From: Bicyclus anynana
Lineage: Eukaryota; Arthropoda; Insecta; Lepidoptera; Nymphalidae
Assembly (NCBI RefSeq): GCF_947172395.1
Contig: NC_069095.1
Span: 7,998,001 to 8,062,000, forward strand
Direction of reading: 5' to 3'
DNA length: 64,000 bases
Shown: positions 23,401 through 32,429 of the stretch, in pieces
How the letters are laid out: each line of letters begins with the position of its first letter
How positions within the stretch are numbered: the stretch's first letter is position 1
Position numbers and translations under genes: made by a program
The notes under the pieces: model-generated
Database searches by the model: none
What the model was told of the DNA's origin: nothing
Seen by the model: the letters and a program-made list of their open reading frames with translations, nothing else

Positions 23401-26400
23401 TTCCTTCAGGGAAAAGTTACTGGGCTAAGGAAGTGTCAGGTGTTGAATGTAGAGTAAGTTCATAATTACTTTTTTATGTTATAAATTATGTTTTTTTTAT
23501 AGATACTGGAACTTAGATAGAAATAATATTAGATAATTCGACATCCATCATTCATCATCATTATTCGTCACTATCAACCTTTTTTATCGTTCCTGGCAAT
23601 GCCAATGACAGATCTTGATCACGTGACCGGTCCATAGCAAATGTCATTTCCATACATCTTACTAGTTTTCGAAGCGTTAGCGATCTTAGAAAGAGAATCG
23701 ACGTGCCAATTGGCTAGGGGGCAGGTTTCCTTCCGTAGGTATAGGAAAGTGGCTATGGAGATTAGAACAACCCAGGCAAAACAAGGCAAAGACGTAACGC
23801 CAAGCGATTTAGCGTTCCGGTACGATGTCGTGTAGAAACTAAAAGGGGTACGGATTTTCATCCTCCTCCTAACAAGTTAGTCCGCTTCCATTTTAGATTG
23901 CATCATCACTTACCATCAAGTGAGATTGTAGTCAAACTTGTAGAGAATAAAATTTAAAAAAAACTAAGCTGCTCCAATGCGGCTTGGTGGGTCACGGTTA
24001 TTACGTTAAACTATTTAATGACTTTAACTCTTTAGTTTTAAAGAGTTAAAGTAATTAAAGAGTTTGAATGACCGGGACTTATCAAGCTCTCCGAGATACA
24101 AAAACCCAAGACATCTGTTTCGAAGTTATATAGGCTACGAGTAACTACTGTATCAATGAGGCAGTTAAATGTACCTATCAATGAAGCAGTTAAGTTAATA
24201 TAGTTGTAATTTTTGTGTAACAAATGAGCTGAAACGAACAAAATCTTAATAACAAAAAAAAATAACCGACTTCAAAGATGCGTTACTCTAAAAAGCGAAA
24301 AAAAACGTTGTACGTATGTACTTTCTTTTTTTTTTACTTGCCATCAGATGAGATTGTAGTCAAGGGCTATCTTGTAAAGAAAAAAAAAGTCCTTTCTATT
24401 GATCGGTTTGAAGTAGTTTAAAAATAAACGAATGATGTTTATGAGTGTTGTGTCACTATAATTATCATTAATTAACCGACTTCATAAAAGGAGGACGGTC
24501 TCAATTCGCAGCGAATGTTTTTTTTTCAATGACATTTTGAAATTGTTTGCTCGTACGTGACTAGTTGTCAAAATTTCAAGGTGGTAAATATTTTTAGGCA
24601 AGAATCACTCTTATTTGTTTTAAAAGTAGACCATAACCTTGAAATTTATATTCAGCCATTTACTTAACTGTAATGTACAGAGAATTGACAACTCAGATAG
24701 ATACGACGGCCTCCGTGACGCAGTGTTATGCGCGGAGGATTTACAAGACGGAGGTCCTGGGTTCGATCCCCAGCTAGGCTGATTGAGATTTTCTTAATTG
24801 GTCCAAGTCTGGCTGGTAGGAGGCTTTGGCTGTGGCTAGTTACCACCCTACCGACAAAGACGTACCGCCAAGCGATTTAGCGTTCCGGTACGATGTCGTA
24901 TAGAAACCGAATGGGGTGTGGATTTTTATCCTACTCCTAACAAGTTAGCCCGCTTCCATGTTGGATTGCATCATCACTTACCGTCAGGTGAGGTTGTAGT
25001 CAAGTAATAAAAAAAAAAATTAAAAGTCGGTTACAATATTTATTGTTGTTTTTCAGAGCTTATCTAGAAAGAAATATATTCATGCTGGAAATTAAATGCA
25101 ACATAACAATCAAAGGAAAGTACACGGCAGTCGGAAGGTTGCTACTGTTTCCCATAAATGGAGAAGGTGATTCTAAAATAAAAATCGGTGAGTAAATACT
25201 TAAATATATGCTTCAAGCTATGCAGTTGAGGTTTGCCTCAAGCGGGCTTGAGGCATGTCACACCGCATCAGTGCAAGGCAAAACCGCGATTGTGTTTACA
25301 TTAATTACTAGCTGTGTTCCGTGGTTATGTCTGCAGTTTACGTGGGGTAAAAAAAATCGTATTTGTGCTATTTTTAAACGACTTCCAAACAGGAGGAGGT
25401 TCTACGTTTGGCTGCATGTATGTTATTTTTCAAGTATTCGTACATAAAAAAAACAGACATGCAGCTGAAAGTAGAACCTCCTCCTTACATAAGTCCATAT
25501 ATATGTCATGGACATACGTCCAGCGATATTTTCGTCATTTGTAGACCGATTTTAAAAAATCTTTTTTTGTTTGGAAGGGTATAATTCCAGGGTGGTCCCA
25601 TTTTCTTCGTGTCAGGATCTAATGATGGTATCCTAGAGAAATTAAAACTTTCCAAAATTGTAGTGACTACTAGTGCGTTTGTAATTTTTTTCATTAGGTA
25701 TTTTTAACCAACTTCCGAAAAGGAGGAGCTTCTACGTTCGGCTGTATGTTTGATTTTTTTTACTATAATCTATATCAGTGTCAATTTTCACCGAGATGCG
25801 CTCAGCCTTTCTGGAGTTATACCTTGATGGTGTAACTAACCTGACTTTGTTTTATATTGCACAAGTGGACAACCTGGTTTCAGACGATTAGTTCCCGTTA
25901 CCGTAGGAGTACGAGTACAAAATAAAGCCTATATTACTCGTTTATAATGTAGCTTTCACACGGGTCTCAGCTGAAAATCAGCGCTGTGTATTATGCTTTT
26001 ATGTAGTGCACGACATATGCTGAGCTTTTTAGTGGACTCAAGGGTGATTGCAAATATAAGAAAATAATGTAGAACAAAGGTTATGATTCACAACACTTGT
26101 CAGGATAACTTAATTAACAATTCAAACTGTAACCAAAATATGACCCTAGAATGGCAGAGAATGACCTTGAGTGAAGTCACGTACTTGAGAACGATGTGTG
26201 TAGGGTTAAAGGCGCCTTTTACTGATATCAAACACTCCCCTTTTCCACTCAAGTCACTCTCCCCGCCTATTCCAAGTAACCCATAAAGAATTACACAACA
26301 ATAGATGTGGACGGTTCGAACGCCACGAGCATACTGAAGCCAACACCCAACACGAGATCGTGCGACGTCACTGTCACAGACTACTATTTCCAACACTAAA

Positions 26401-29400
26401 CGGCGATAACAAGCTGTACACCCTTTCATTTTAAGGGTTACAGACAGACACGCTGTCATTAGGATAGGGTACTGTCTGTAACTTTTAGATATTAATGAAT
26501 TCATTTTCATTCTTTCTTCTTCTCCTTTCTTTTCATCCGTTCACTGGCTTAGGCGTGAAGAAACAATCGCACTAATAACATTCACATTTACGAGAGTAAG
26601 TTGGGATTGTAATAGTTAGTTATTTCCATTAAACCCACGATGAGGGTAGGTCCAGGATCTAAAACTGTCATGGCCTTCAGTTAAGTAGTGTCTCTGATTG
26701 GACTGAGGTTTGTTCTTGAAGCTTTGAACGTGACAAAATGTGATACGGCCAAATTAAAGAGTCGTGGAGTTCCATACTGAGGTTCCACTTGCGTCTACTT
26801 CTAGCGAGACCACAGCTTTACAAGTAGCGTTGCCAATATGTGGGGAATTCCCCAAATTGTGGGAAATATTTTAGAACATTCACCGATTGTAGCGATTGCA
26901 TCTATCCCTGAGTTTTTTATCAATTCAGCATCCTTCGTCAACACGATTCAATATAATCCAAAAAATATTCAATTATAAAAATTATGTGCCAAAAATAATC
27001 CATTATGATAATGTGGCAAAACCTCTAAAATATAAATAAAAACTGCATTAATTTTTTTCTTTTATTTCTACAATTGTGATATTTTCTTTACCCAATTTGG
27101 AGAATTTTTCTGCGTGTTGTGTTAATTTGTGGGGAATTGAGAAAATAGTCACTGGCAACATTGTTTTCAAGGTCACGTTTAATGACGGCCATCTGGCGAA
27201 GGGTTCATTATAACTCTGCCTTATAGGTACCAAGGTCGCGAGTTTGTTTACCGAGACTTACGTTTTTATGTACATTATGGAAATACCGATAATTGTTACG
27301 CTCCGTCTGCTCTGTTTGTCTTATATGGCTATTCCGTTCCACTTTCCTTGCTAACTTGCTTGCTTGCTACTTGTACGTATATTAGAATAAAATTTTAGAT
27401 TAGGAGATATTTTTAAATAAAACAAAATCGGGTTTGTTTGTCGGTGTGTAGTCAATTTATCTTCATTTGCTTTCATCTGGTCATAATAATAATTCAATGC
27501 TATTTTATCATGATTTTCAGATGGTTTCATCAGATGTTAATGATAATGATAGGGTCCGAAGGCATCATTCTATGATTTAATAGTAATAAATATTTATTTA
27601 TATATTTAACGAGGCACAGGGAATAACAGCAACAACTTCCCAACTCCGGGCTGCGACTGATAATTTCTTGAAAAAAAATACCGCTCAAAAATTATTTTCA
27701 TTTATCCGAACCCAGGTCCTAGTCATCCATAACCAAATCGGTTAAATACTAGATCCGACGAGACTGACGTCTTGCAACATTGAAAACCTAAGCAGCTCAA
27801 TATCCCGGTAGATTTAGGTTTTGTTTGCGGAATAATTCCTAGTAAACTGAATTTTTTACGGCATTTTGAAGATGTGAAAAATCGACATCGATATTGTGCC
27901 TACTAAGAAAATTACAAACGTCTTTCGTGACCTTTTGATGTGTATACTGTATAACTTACTTTTCTAGCCGTCACAATATCTCGATTTTTCACATCTTTAT
28001 TACAACGCCGTAAGGTGTATACAAAAATTCAACTCACTAGGAATTTTGCTGCAGATTGGGAAATAAAATACTTAATTCTACTGGACTACTACAGTTCGAT
28101 CCGACATTTTTGGCACTTCTAACACAGATTTTCCAACAATTGCAGTGTTTTTATTCACTTTCCATTAAGTGAATAAAAACATCGCAAGATCAGTTGCTGC
28201 GTTTGTAAAAAGCCGCGAACTGTGTTACACATATTATATACTGTACCTACTAAATTTTTTACGAGTTTTCTCTTCGAATTACAGTCAACTCGGTCATAAA
28301 ACTGAACATAAAGACGAAGTACTTCAAAGATGCGGAGGGCCGAGATCACTTCGGCATAAAAAATTACAAATACACGTTTGACTATGGCGACAGAGTCCAT
28401 TATACCATCAACAACCTATTCAAGGGGAACCCGGAATTGAGTAAGTGTCAATATAATTTTATGTTATACCAATATAAATAATTGTTTCCCGCTTTTATTG
28501 CCGCGAACCCTTACTTATTTATTAGGATGAGAACGACATTTCATTTTGGCTTCATTTTTATTGAACAATCGTATATAAGTACAGTTTGTCCGGAGAAATA
28601 CCGCTGTATTTACTTCTGTCAGTAAGCAGCATTGCTGTGTTAGGGTCTAAGGGTTTGCTGTGTAATTAAAAGCACTTGAAGATTAACACGTATCAGGTTG
28701 AGAAACACAGGGCAGCAATTTGTGAGACGTTGCATGCCCTGCAAAGTGTTACACTGTTCATATTTTCCACTTACCATCAACAGGTAAGGCCTATTTGCAT
28801 AGTCCGTCACTATTTATTTGTAACTATAAAAAACATTCCTCCAAAAAAAACGTATTGAATAAGCTGTCGGAAACCAGGGCAAAACCATCTTTCCTTCGAT
28901 ATGTGAGGAATCAAAAACTTACCATACGGGTCGAATCCTCAGAGTGAAAATTATATTTGACTTTGTAACGATCACTATAGTGCGCGCAAGATAAGTTTGC
29001 GGGTGGCCAAAATCAGAACTAATCAAAAGTGTCACCATCTTGTCGTCTATCTCTATCTAATTATTGGCGGGTAAAAGAGATCACTAAAGCTAGAAACAAT
29101 TGCGTCGCCAGTCGCGCGCAGACTTATCTTGCGCGCAGTCTATCAGGATATTAATGACAAGTACATGGAAGGCATGGGAATGTAGCTCAACCTTGTGCCT
29201 AGTATTATGTCGTATTTTATGGCACTAACAACTTAAACTAAAACCGTAGCAGTTTAGGCAAACTGCTAGACCGACGATGAAGTTCAGAAGGTATAATTTC
29301 ACCACTAAGCTAACGAGGTAGCTCAAAGGTATAATTTCATCAAAACATGGAAATTATTTTCCGGGGTCTATCTGTATTTATATCACTCCCGGCTGTTTAA

Positions 29401-32400
29401 ATTTACTCTCCAACGAATGACAAACTTGTGCGCCGCTAGTGAACGTGAGTGATTCAATTTTATAGAGCCTCTGAAACTTTCTGTAACTTCCTCCCTACTA
29501 ATTAATTAATTCCCATCGAAACTAATTAAAATATACTTTTATGGAGATAACATTTTTTAACATCTTAAATCGCATTTGACGTTGGTTTCCCACAGGACTG
29601 ATATTATTTAGTTAGATACCCACATGATAGCTCATGTCTTTGTTATCCTTTATAATATACCTACTCGTTGTCGTCGTCATCAATCCATATTCGGCTCACT
29701 GCTGAGCTCGAGTCTCCACTTAGAATGAGAGGGGTAAGGCCAATAGTCCACCACGCTGACCCAATGCGGATTGGCAGACTTCACACACGCAGAAAATTAA
29801 GATAATTCTCTGGTATGCAGGTTTCCTCACTATGTTTTCCTTCACCGATTGAGACACGTGATATTTCTTAAAATGCACACAACTGAAAAGTTGGACGTGC
29901 ATGCCCCGGACCAGATTCGAACCCACACCCTCCGGAATCGGAGGCAGAGGTCATATCCACTAGGCTATCACGGCTATATACTCGTAGTATGCACCGCATA
30001 ATCTGCATCCTTACGAAGACTTGTAGTGTATAAAACATTTTGTCGTTCCTGATTCGTACACCAAGAGGTGCCATTTTTAGGTCAACGTTCAAAAGATGTT
30101 ATCTATTCCAGTGCCTTCCGCCGTAGCCTGTAAGGTGCCTTTTCGATTACTATCTTCATGTAACTTTAGCCAAAAACTGTCATCTAGTGATTTCTAAATC
30201 AAAGTCACTGTTCATGTTCACATATCCCCATGGCATGATTTCTTTTTTTTTTAATCTTTACAAGTTAGCCCTTGACTACAATCACACCTAATGGTACGTG
30301 ATGATGCAGTTTAAGATGGAAGCGAGCTAACTTGTTAGGAGGAGGAAAATCCACACCCCTTTCGGTGTCTACACAGCATCGTACCGGAACGCTAAATCGC
30401 TTGGCGGTACGTCTTTGCCGGTAGGGTGGTAACTAGACACGGCCGAAGCCTCCCACCAGCCAGACCTGGACCAATTAAGAAAATCTCAGTCTGCCCAGCC
30501 AGGCGATCGAACCCAGGACCTCCGTTCTGTAAATCAACCGCGCATACCACTGCGCCACGGAGGCCGTCGTTTTTGATGAGATTCATATGAATAGCGTGGG
30601 CAACTGAATTACTCGTATGTTTGGCATCCACATATCCGCATCGTACGTTTCGGACTTAAAGCAACAAACGGATTGTAGTATTCTTTGTATGTCATACAAG
30701 TGCGTTCATTGATACGGATTGCACTGTGATCGATCTACCGTGAATTTAAAAAAATACGTTTTATGTGATGTGTCCGGTACGTACGATGCAGAATGCCTTT
30801 AGAAGTTTATTTAATACTGGCAGACGCCCGCGACTTCGTCCGCGTGGTAATCAATGTAAACTTTCAACCCCTATTGTACCACTTTAGAGGTTGAATTTTA
30901 AAAATTTTTGAATGACATTAGATTTTGTATATTTTTTATGATTTATGGACAAATTTTCATAACTGTAACTCACTTTCCATACAAATTTTCAACCCCTGTT
31001 TCACACCCTTCTGATTTGTTTTTTGCAACAAAAAAAAATACGAACAGACAAATATTTTTTTTCGATTTCTTGTCTGACAGACAGACAAGAAATCGAAAAA
31101 AAATATTTTTAGCTACAGTACCGTTTGTATAATGCCCTCCAATAAAAATTTTTAAAATATCTTAAATCTACAGAATTTGACCTGTTACAGTTTTATTTTA
31201 ATAGGTATTTTATAGATTTTTATTAGAACTTGCTGAGATATATTGTAAAGTTACAAAATGCTTGCAGATCACGACATTGTGGTAAAATACAATTAGGTAC
31301 TAACACTGGTTAATTTTGTTATAATTTATATTATGAAATATTTTGGAATAAAAGGCTGCTTATACATTTTGTCTTTGTCTTCAAAGTTCTTAGAAATATA
31401 TAGGTAACAGTCTAATTTAATTTAAATCTTTAGAATTTTCTAAAACGGATTTTATGGAATTTTTCGATGTAAACCTCTTTAGAGCGATATTTCTGAGAGC
31501 CCTCTCTCTATCTTATCTGAGTAGGCTTGAAATGATAATCATACTGAACGAAATTTATATTATTAAAAAGTAGGTGCTTCGCATTTCAAAAGCGTCATTG
31601 GGTACGACTCTTGAGAAATTGGGCACGACGCAAAAACGGACTTTTATAACTTGAATACAAATATTTTATTTAGATATCTACTAGGTACCTACTAGAAAGG
31701 TAATAATTATATATTTTTCGGATGTCATTAATCAAATTTTTACTGATAATACTGTGCGTTATTTTTTCGTAAATGATTTGAAATTAATTAAATCCCACGT
31801 GGGATTTAATTAATTTCAAATCATTTAGGAAAAAATATTATGAGTTAATTACAAAGAGATAACGCCTACGCTCCTTGACATTGTTGTGTACATAGATATA
31901 TGCATTTTAGATGGGGAGCCCAAGAGAAAATATTGGAATTTACTTCAGCTTAAGGGATGAACCTTTCATGTTGTTGTGTACCACCAACAAGTATGATTGA
32001 TGTTGATAGGTACGCTTAGAGCATGACCTTCATCATTAACTTTATCTGACATGCTGGTTAAGTACCTATTTCTGAAGTTAGTTTGGTTACTGTAAATGTC
32101 CCCATCGACTACTTGGAAAAGGTACTCGGTAACATGCAAGGTATCACTTAGCTTTATGCCACGCTCAAGTAAAATGAAAAAATTCTCTCTTCAGTTCCTC
32201 TACTAGAGATCGGTTGTCATTAATTAATTAAATGATTAATTTATTTTTATAACATGTTACAGGTAATACAGTATTACAATTCTTGAACGAAAACTGGAGG
32301 GTAGTGACTGAAGAGTTTGGCCAACCGGTTGTCGAATACGCAATGAACGTCACCATTGAGACTGCGAGGAAGTTCTTCAATGCAGTACCCTATGACGAAC

Positions 32401-32429
32401 TGCTTCATGTGCCTATACCAAAATACTGA
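17410..32429 (+). CDS. Gene 2: takeout/JHBP-like secreted protein
   Basis: Complete, 250 residues, from exons 17410-17488, 23234-23453, 25057-25187, 28285-28440 and 32263-32429; all introns are GT-AG, in phases 1-2-1-1. Residues 1-23 are a signal peptide. C33 and C40 form the CX6C pair, and C94 and C114 form a second pair. The core has GLPNLGVPALDPFVI (about 55-69), GRLLLFPINGEGDSKIKI (126-143), the NYKYTFDYGD stretch and a C-terminal FLNENWRVVTEEFGQPVVEY. Length and layout fit takeout proteins, extracellular carriers of small hydrophobic ligands. N-glycosylation sequons are present at N34 and N115. The chosen ATG has in-frame stops just upstream. It is the closest relative of gene 3. Which ligand it binds, and whether it responds to juvenile hormone or the clock, cannot be seen here. 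Confidence 0.93.
17907..18275 (-). mobile_element. RTE-type LINE 3' end (family B)
   Basis: Minus orientation, with a (CAT)n start that is the (TGATGA)n tail. Conceptual minus frames give SLRDRIRNEEIRRITKVTDI, LKWQWAG and WTDDIKRVAGIRWM, the C-terminus of lepidopteran RTE endonuclease-reverse transcriptase proteins. It is interrupted by stops. Confidence 0.85.
18606..19080 (+). pseudogene. Decayed jockey-type LINE reverse transcriptase C-terminus
   Basis: YFTPDQQLTLHQAQVRLCME then, after a frameshift, SAKYQLATLDSEKCRARRLI, HSLEHRRKVACLA, and RRKSFSSFFPD follow the order of the jockey-clade RT C-terminal region. There are at least three frame changes and a stop codon, so the copy is dead. Confidence 0.65.
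20152..20482 (-). mobile_element. RTE-type LINE 3' end (family B) with long (CAT)n
   Basis: Starts with about eleven CAT-like triplets, then GTCAGCTGATGGACGTCCAC, and covers the same RT C-terminus as 17907-18275. It carries several small deletions. Confidence 0.83.
21072..21103. repeat. (CA)n microsatellite
   Basis: About 15 CA units with one TC interruption. Confidence 0.9.
21405..21597. repeat. Family E repeat
   Basis: GCTGACGCCGCGCGGTTTCA to CAAACAAACTCTTCAGCTT, including AAATCGGACCAGTAGTTCC. Reverse-oriented copies lie at 40217, 45567, 51003, 55130 and 63571. Confidence 0.75.
21675..21710. repeat. Perfect inverted repeat, 15-bp arms
   Basis: TTTCGTTGGCTGAAA, loop TAGTTG, then its exact complement. 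The right arm ends in GAAATAGTTG, which repeats the loop. Confidence 0.88.
21840..21987. repeat. Family D repeat, partial
   Basis: CCAAATTTCAGCCAAATTGC, AGAGTAACAAACATCCGAAC and CTTTCGCGTTAATAATATTA match the right half of 10982-11212. Confidence 0.65.
22425..22690. repeat. Family D repeat, second subfamily
   Basis: GCGGACATCCGCAACTTCGT, TTCAACCCCTATTTCACCCC and GAATTCATTCAGTAGTTTCA. Reverse orientation relative to 15580-15890. Confidence 0.68.
22695..22817. repeat. 21-bp inverted repeats around a hammerhead-like motif
   Basis: ATGCGACGACGTCACCCAGGT at 22695-22715 has its exact reverse complement at 22797-22817. The 81 bp between them contain GTGCAATTGCAC (a palindrome) and the ribozyme-like segment at 22741-22784. 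The arrangement suggests the terminal part of a retroelement. Confidence 0.6.
22741..22784 (+). ncRNA. Hammerhead-ribozyme-like motif (possibly degenerate)
   Basis: The order of parts fits a hammerhead: TCTC (stem I), CTGAGGA core (22745-22751), stem II CTCCG/CGGGG around GTTT, GAAA (22769-22772), a short stem III of three pairs, then TA and GAGA pairing with TCTC. An extra U after the core is a deviation. Short stem III forms are known from Penelope-like elements. Activity is unproven. Confidence 0.35.
23234..23453 (+). CDS. Gene 2 exon 2
   Basis: Acceptor TGTTTTTACAG, donor GTAAGT; 220 nt. Encodes DFIHPCNNTESSC with the CX6C pair, and GLRKCQV with the third cysteine. Confidence 0.95.
23780..23962 (+). 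mobile_element. SINE family A, 5'-truncated
   Basis: CCAAGCGATTTAGCGTTCCG, then TTTTCATCCTCCTCCTAACA, ending GTAGAGAATAAAATTTAAAA. Confidence 0.8.
24334..24389 (+). mobile_element. SINE family A tail fragment
   Basis: CATCAGATGAGATTGTAGTC, AAGGGCTATCTTGTAAAG and a poly(A) run. Confidence 0.6.
24705..25022 (+). mobile_element. SINE family A, full length, next to gene 2 exon 3
   Basis: Head GGCCTCCGTGACGCAGTGTT (A-box region), B box GGTTCGATCCCC, body TTAATTGGTCCAAGTCTGGC, and a tail GTTGTAGTCAAGTAATAAAA with a run of A. Its end lies 34 bp before exon 3. Confidence 0.88.
25057..25187 (+). CDS. Gene 2 exon 3
   Basis: Acceptor TTGTTTTTCAG, donor GTGAGT; 131 nt. Encodes EIKCNITIKGKYTAVG and LLLFPINGEGDSKIKI. 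Confidence 0.94.
25375..25490. repeat. Family Q repeat with inverted copies
   Basis: ACGACTTCCAAACAGGAGGA then GGTTCTACGTTTGGCTGCAT. Its imperfect reverse complement (ATGCAGCTGAAAGTAGAACC, TCCTCCT) begins about 30 bp further on. A direct copy follows at 25709 (CAACTTCCGAAAAGGAGGAG). Confidence 0.6.
26040..26290 (+). repeat. Family O interspersed repeat, copy 2
   Basis: Direct-oriented relative of 215-475, sharing GACCCTAGAATGG, GAGAATGACCTTGAGTGAAG and TTTTCCACTCAAGTCACTCT. Confidence 0.65.
27835..28044. mobile_element. MITE-like fold-back element, 210 bp
   Basis: Ends ATTCCTAGT / ACTAGGAAT are inverted. Further in, GAAGATGTGAAAAATCGA faces TCGATTTTTCACATCTTTA, so arms of about 60-70 bp pair imperfectly around a short spacer. 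Confidence 0.6.
28147..28180. repeat. Perfect inverted repeat, 14-bp arms
   Basis: GTTTTTATTCACTT, loop TCCATT, AAGTGAATAAAAAC. Confidence 0.88.
28285..28440 (+). CDS. Gene 2 exon 4
   Basis: Acceptor TCGAATTACAG, donor GTAAGT; 156 nt. Encodes LNIKTKYFKDAEGRDHFGI and NYKYTFDYGDRVHYTINNLF. Confidence 0.94.
28981..29137. mobile_element. Small MITE with 21-bp terminal inverted repeats
   Basis: TGCGCGCAAGATAAGT followed by TTGCG at the left; its reverse complement with one mismatch at 29117-29137. Element length is 157 bp. Confidence 0.7.
29672..29974 (-). mobile_element. SINE family C, full length
   Basis: Minus orientation: head AGCCGTGATAGCCTAGTGGA (A box), B box GGTTCGAATCTGG, body with TCCGCATTGGGTCAGCGTGG, and a GATTGATGACGACGACAA tail. 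Confidence 0.87.
30245..30567 (-). mobile_element. SINE family A, full length
   Basis: Minus orientation: GGCCTCCGTGGCGCAGTGGT head, GGTTCGATCGCC B box, TTAATTGGTCCAGGTCTGGC body, and a tail CTAACTTGTAAAGATTAAAA. Confidence 0.88.
30814..31040. repeat. Family D repeat, second subfamily
   Basis: GACGCCCGCGACTTCGTCCG, TTTCAACCCCTATTGTACCA and TTTCAACCCCTGTTTCACAC. Confidence 0.68.
31050..31108. repeat. Perfect inverted repeat, 27-bp arms
   Basis: Left arm 31050-31076 contains TTTCGATTTCTTGTCTG; right arm 31082-31108 is its exact complement. The 5-bp loop is ACAGA. Confidence 0.9.
31770..31827. repeat. 58-bp perfect palindrome, no spacer
   Basis: Both 29-bp halves match exactly around the centre CCCACGTGGG, which contains a CACGTG E-box. 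With a few mismatches the symmetry extends outwards by about ten bases on each side. Confidence 0.93.
32263..32429 (+). CDS. Gene 2 exon 5 with stop
   Basis: Acceptor ACATGTTACAG; 167 nt to TGA at 32427-32429. Encodes the C-terminal helix region and ends VPYDELLHVPIPKY. Confidence 0.94.

Larger units (their letters stand above)
23454..25056. other. Gene 2 intron 2 (1.6 kb)
   Basis: Contains two SINE family A copies and a tail fragment, plus a CACGTG E-box at about 23619 outside the recognised repeats. Confidence 0.7.
25188..28284. other. Gene 2 intron 3 (3.1 kb)
   Basis: Holds family Q repeats (25375-25490, 25709-25860), a family O copy, a 210-bp MITE and an inverted repeat at 28147-28180. 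The part 26540-27834 shows nothing recognisable. Confidence 0.65.
28441..32262. other. Gene 2 intron 4 (3.8 kb)
   Basis: Holds a small MITE, SINE C, SINE A and family D copies, a 27-bp hairpin and the 58-bp palindrome. Nothing is recognised at 31828-32262 apart from the exon 5 acceptor. Confidence 0.7.

Noticed and set aside
24705..24790. Possible tRNA gene (A- and B-box with GGTTCGATCCC)
   Set aside because: No acceptor stem can be formed, and the same head occurs with identical bodies elsewhere; it is the head of SINE A.
26100..26510. 136-codon open frame on the minus strand
   Set aside because: It overlaps the dispersed family O repeat, has no recognisable domain, signal peptide or promoter, and is antisense within intron 3 of gene 2.
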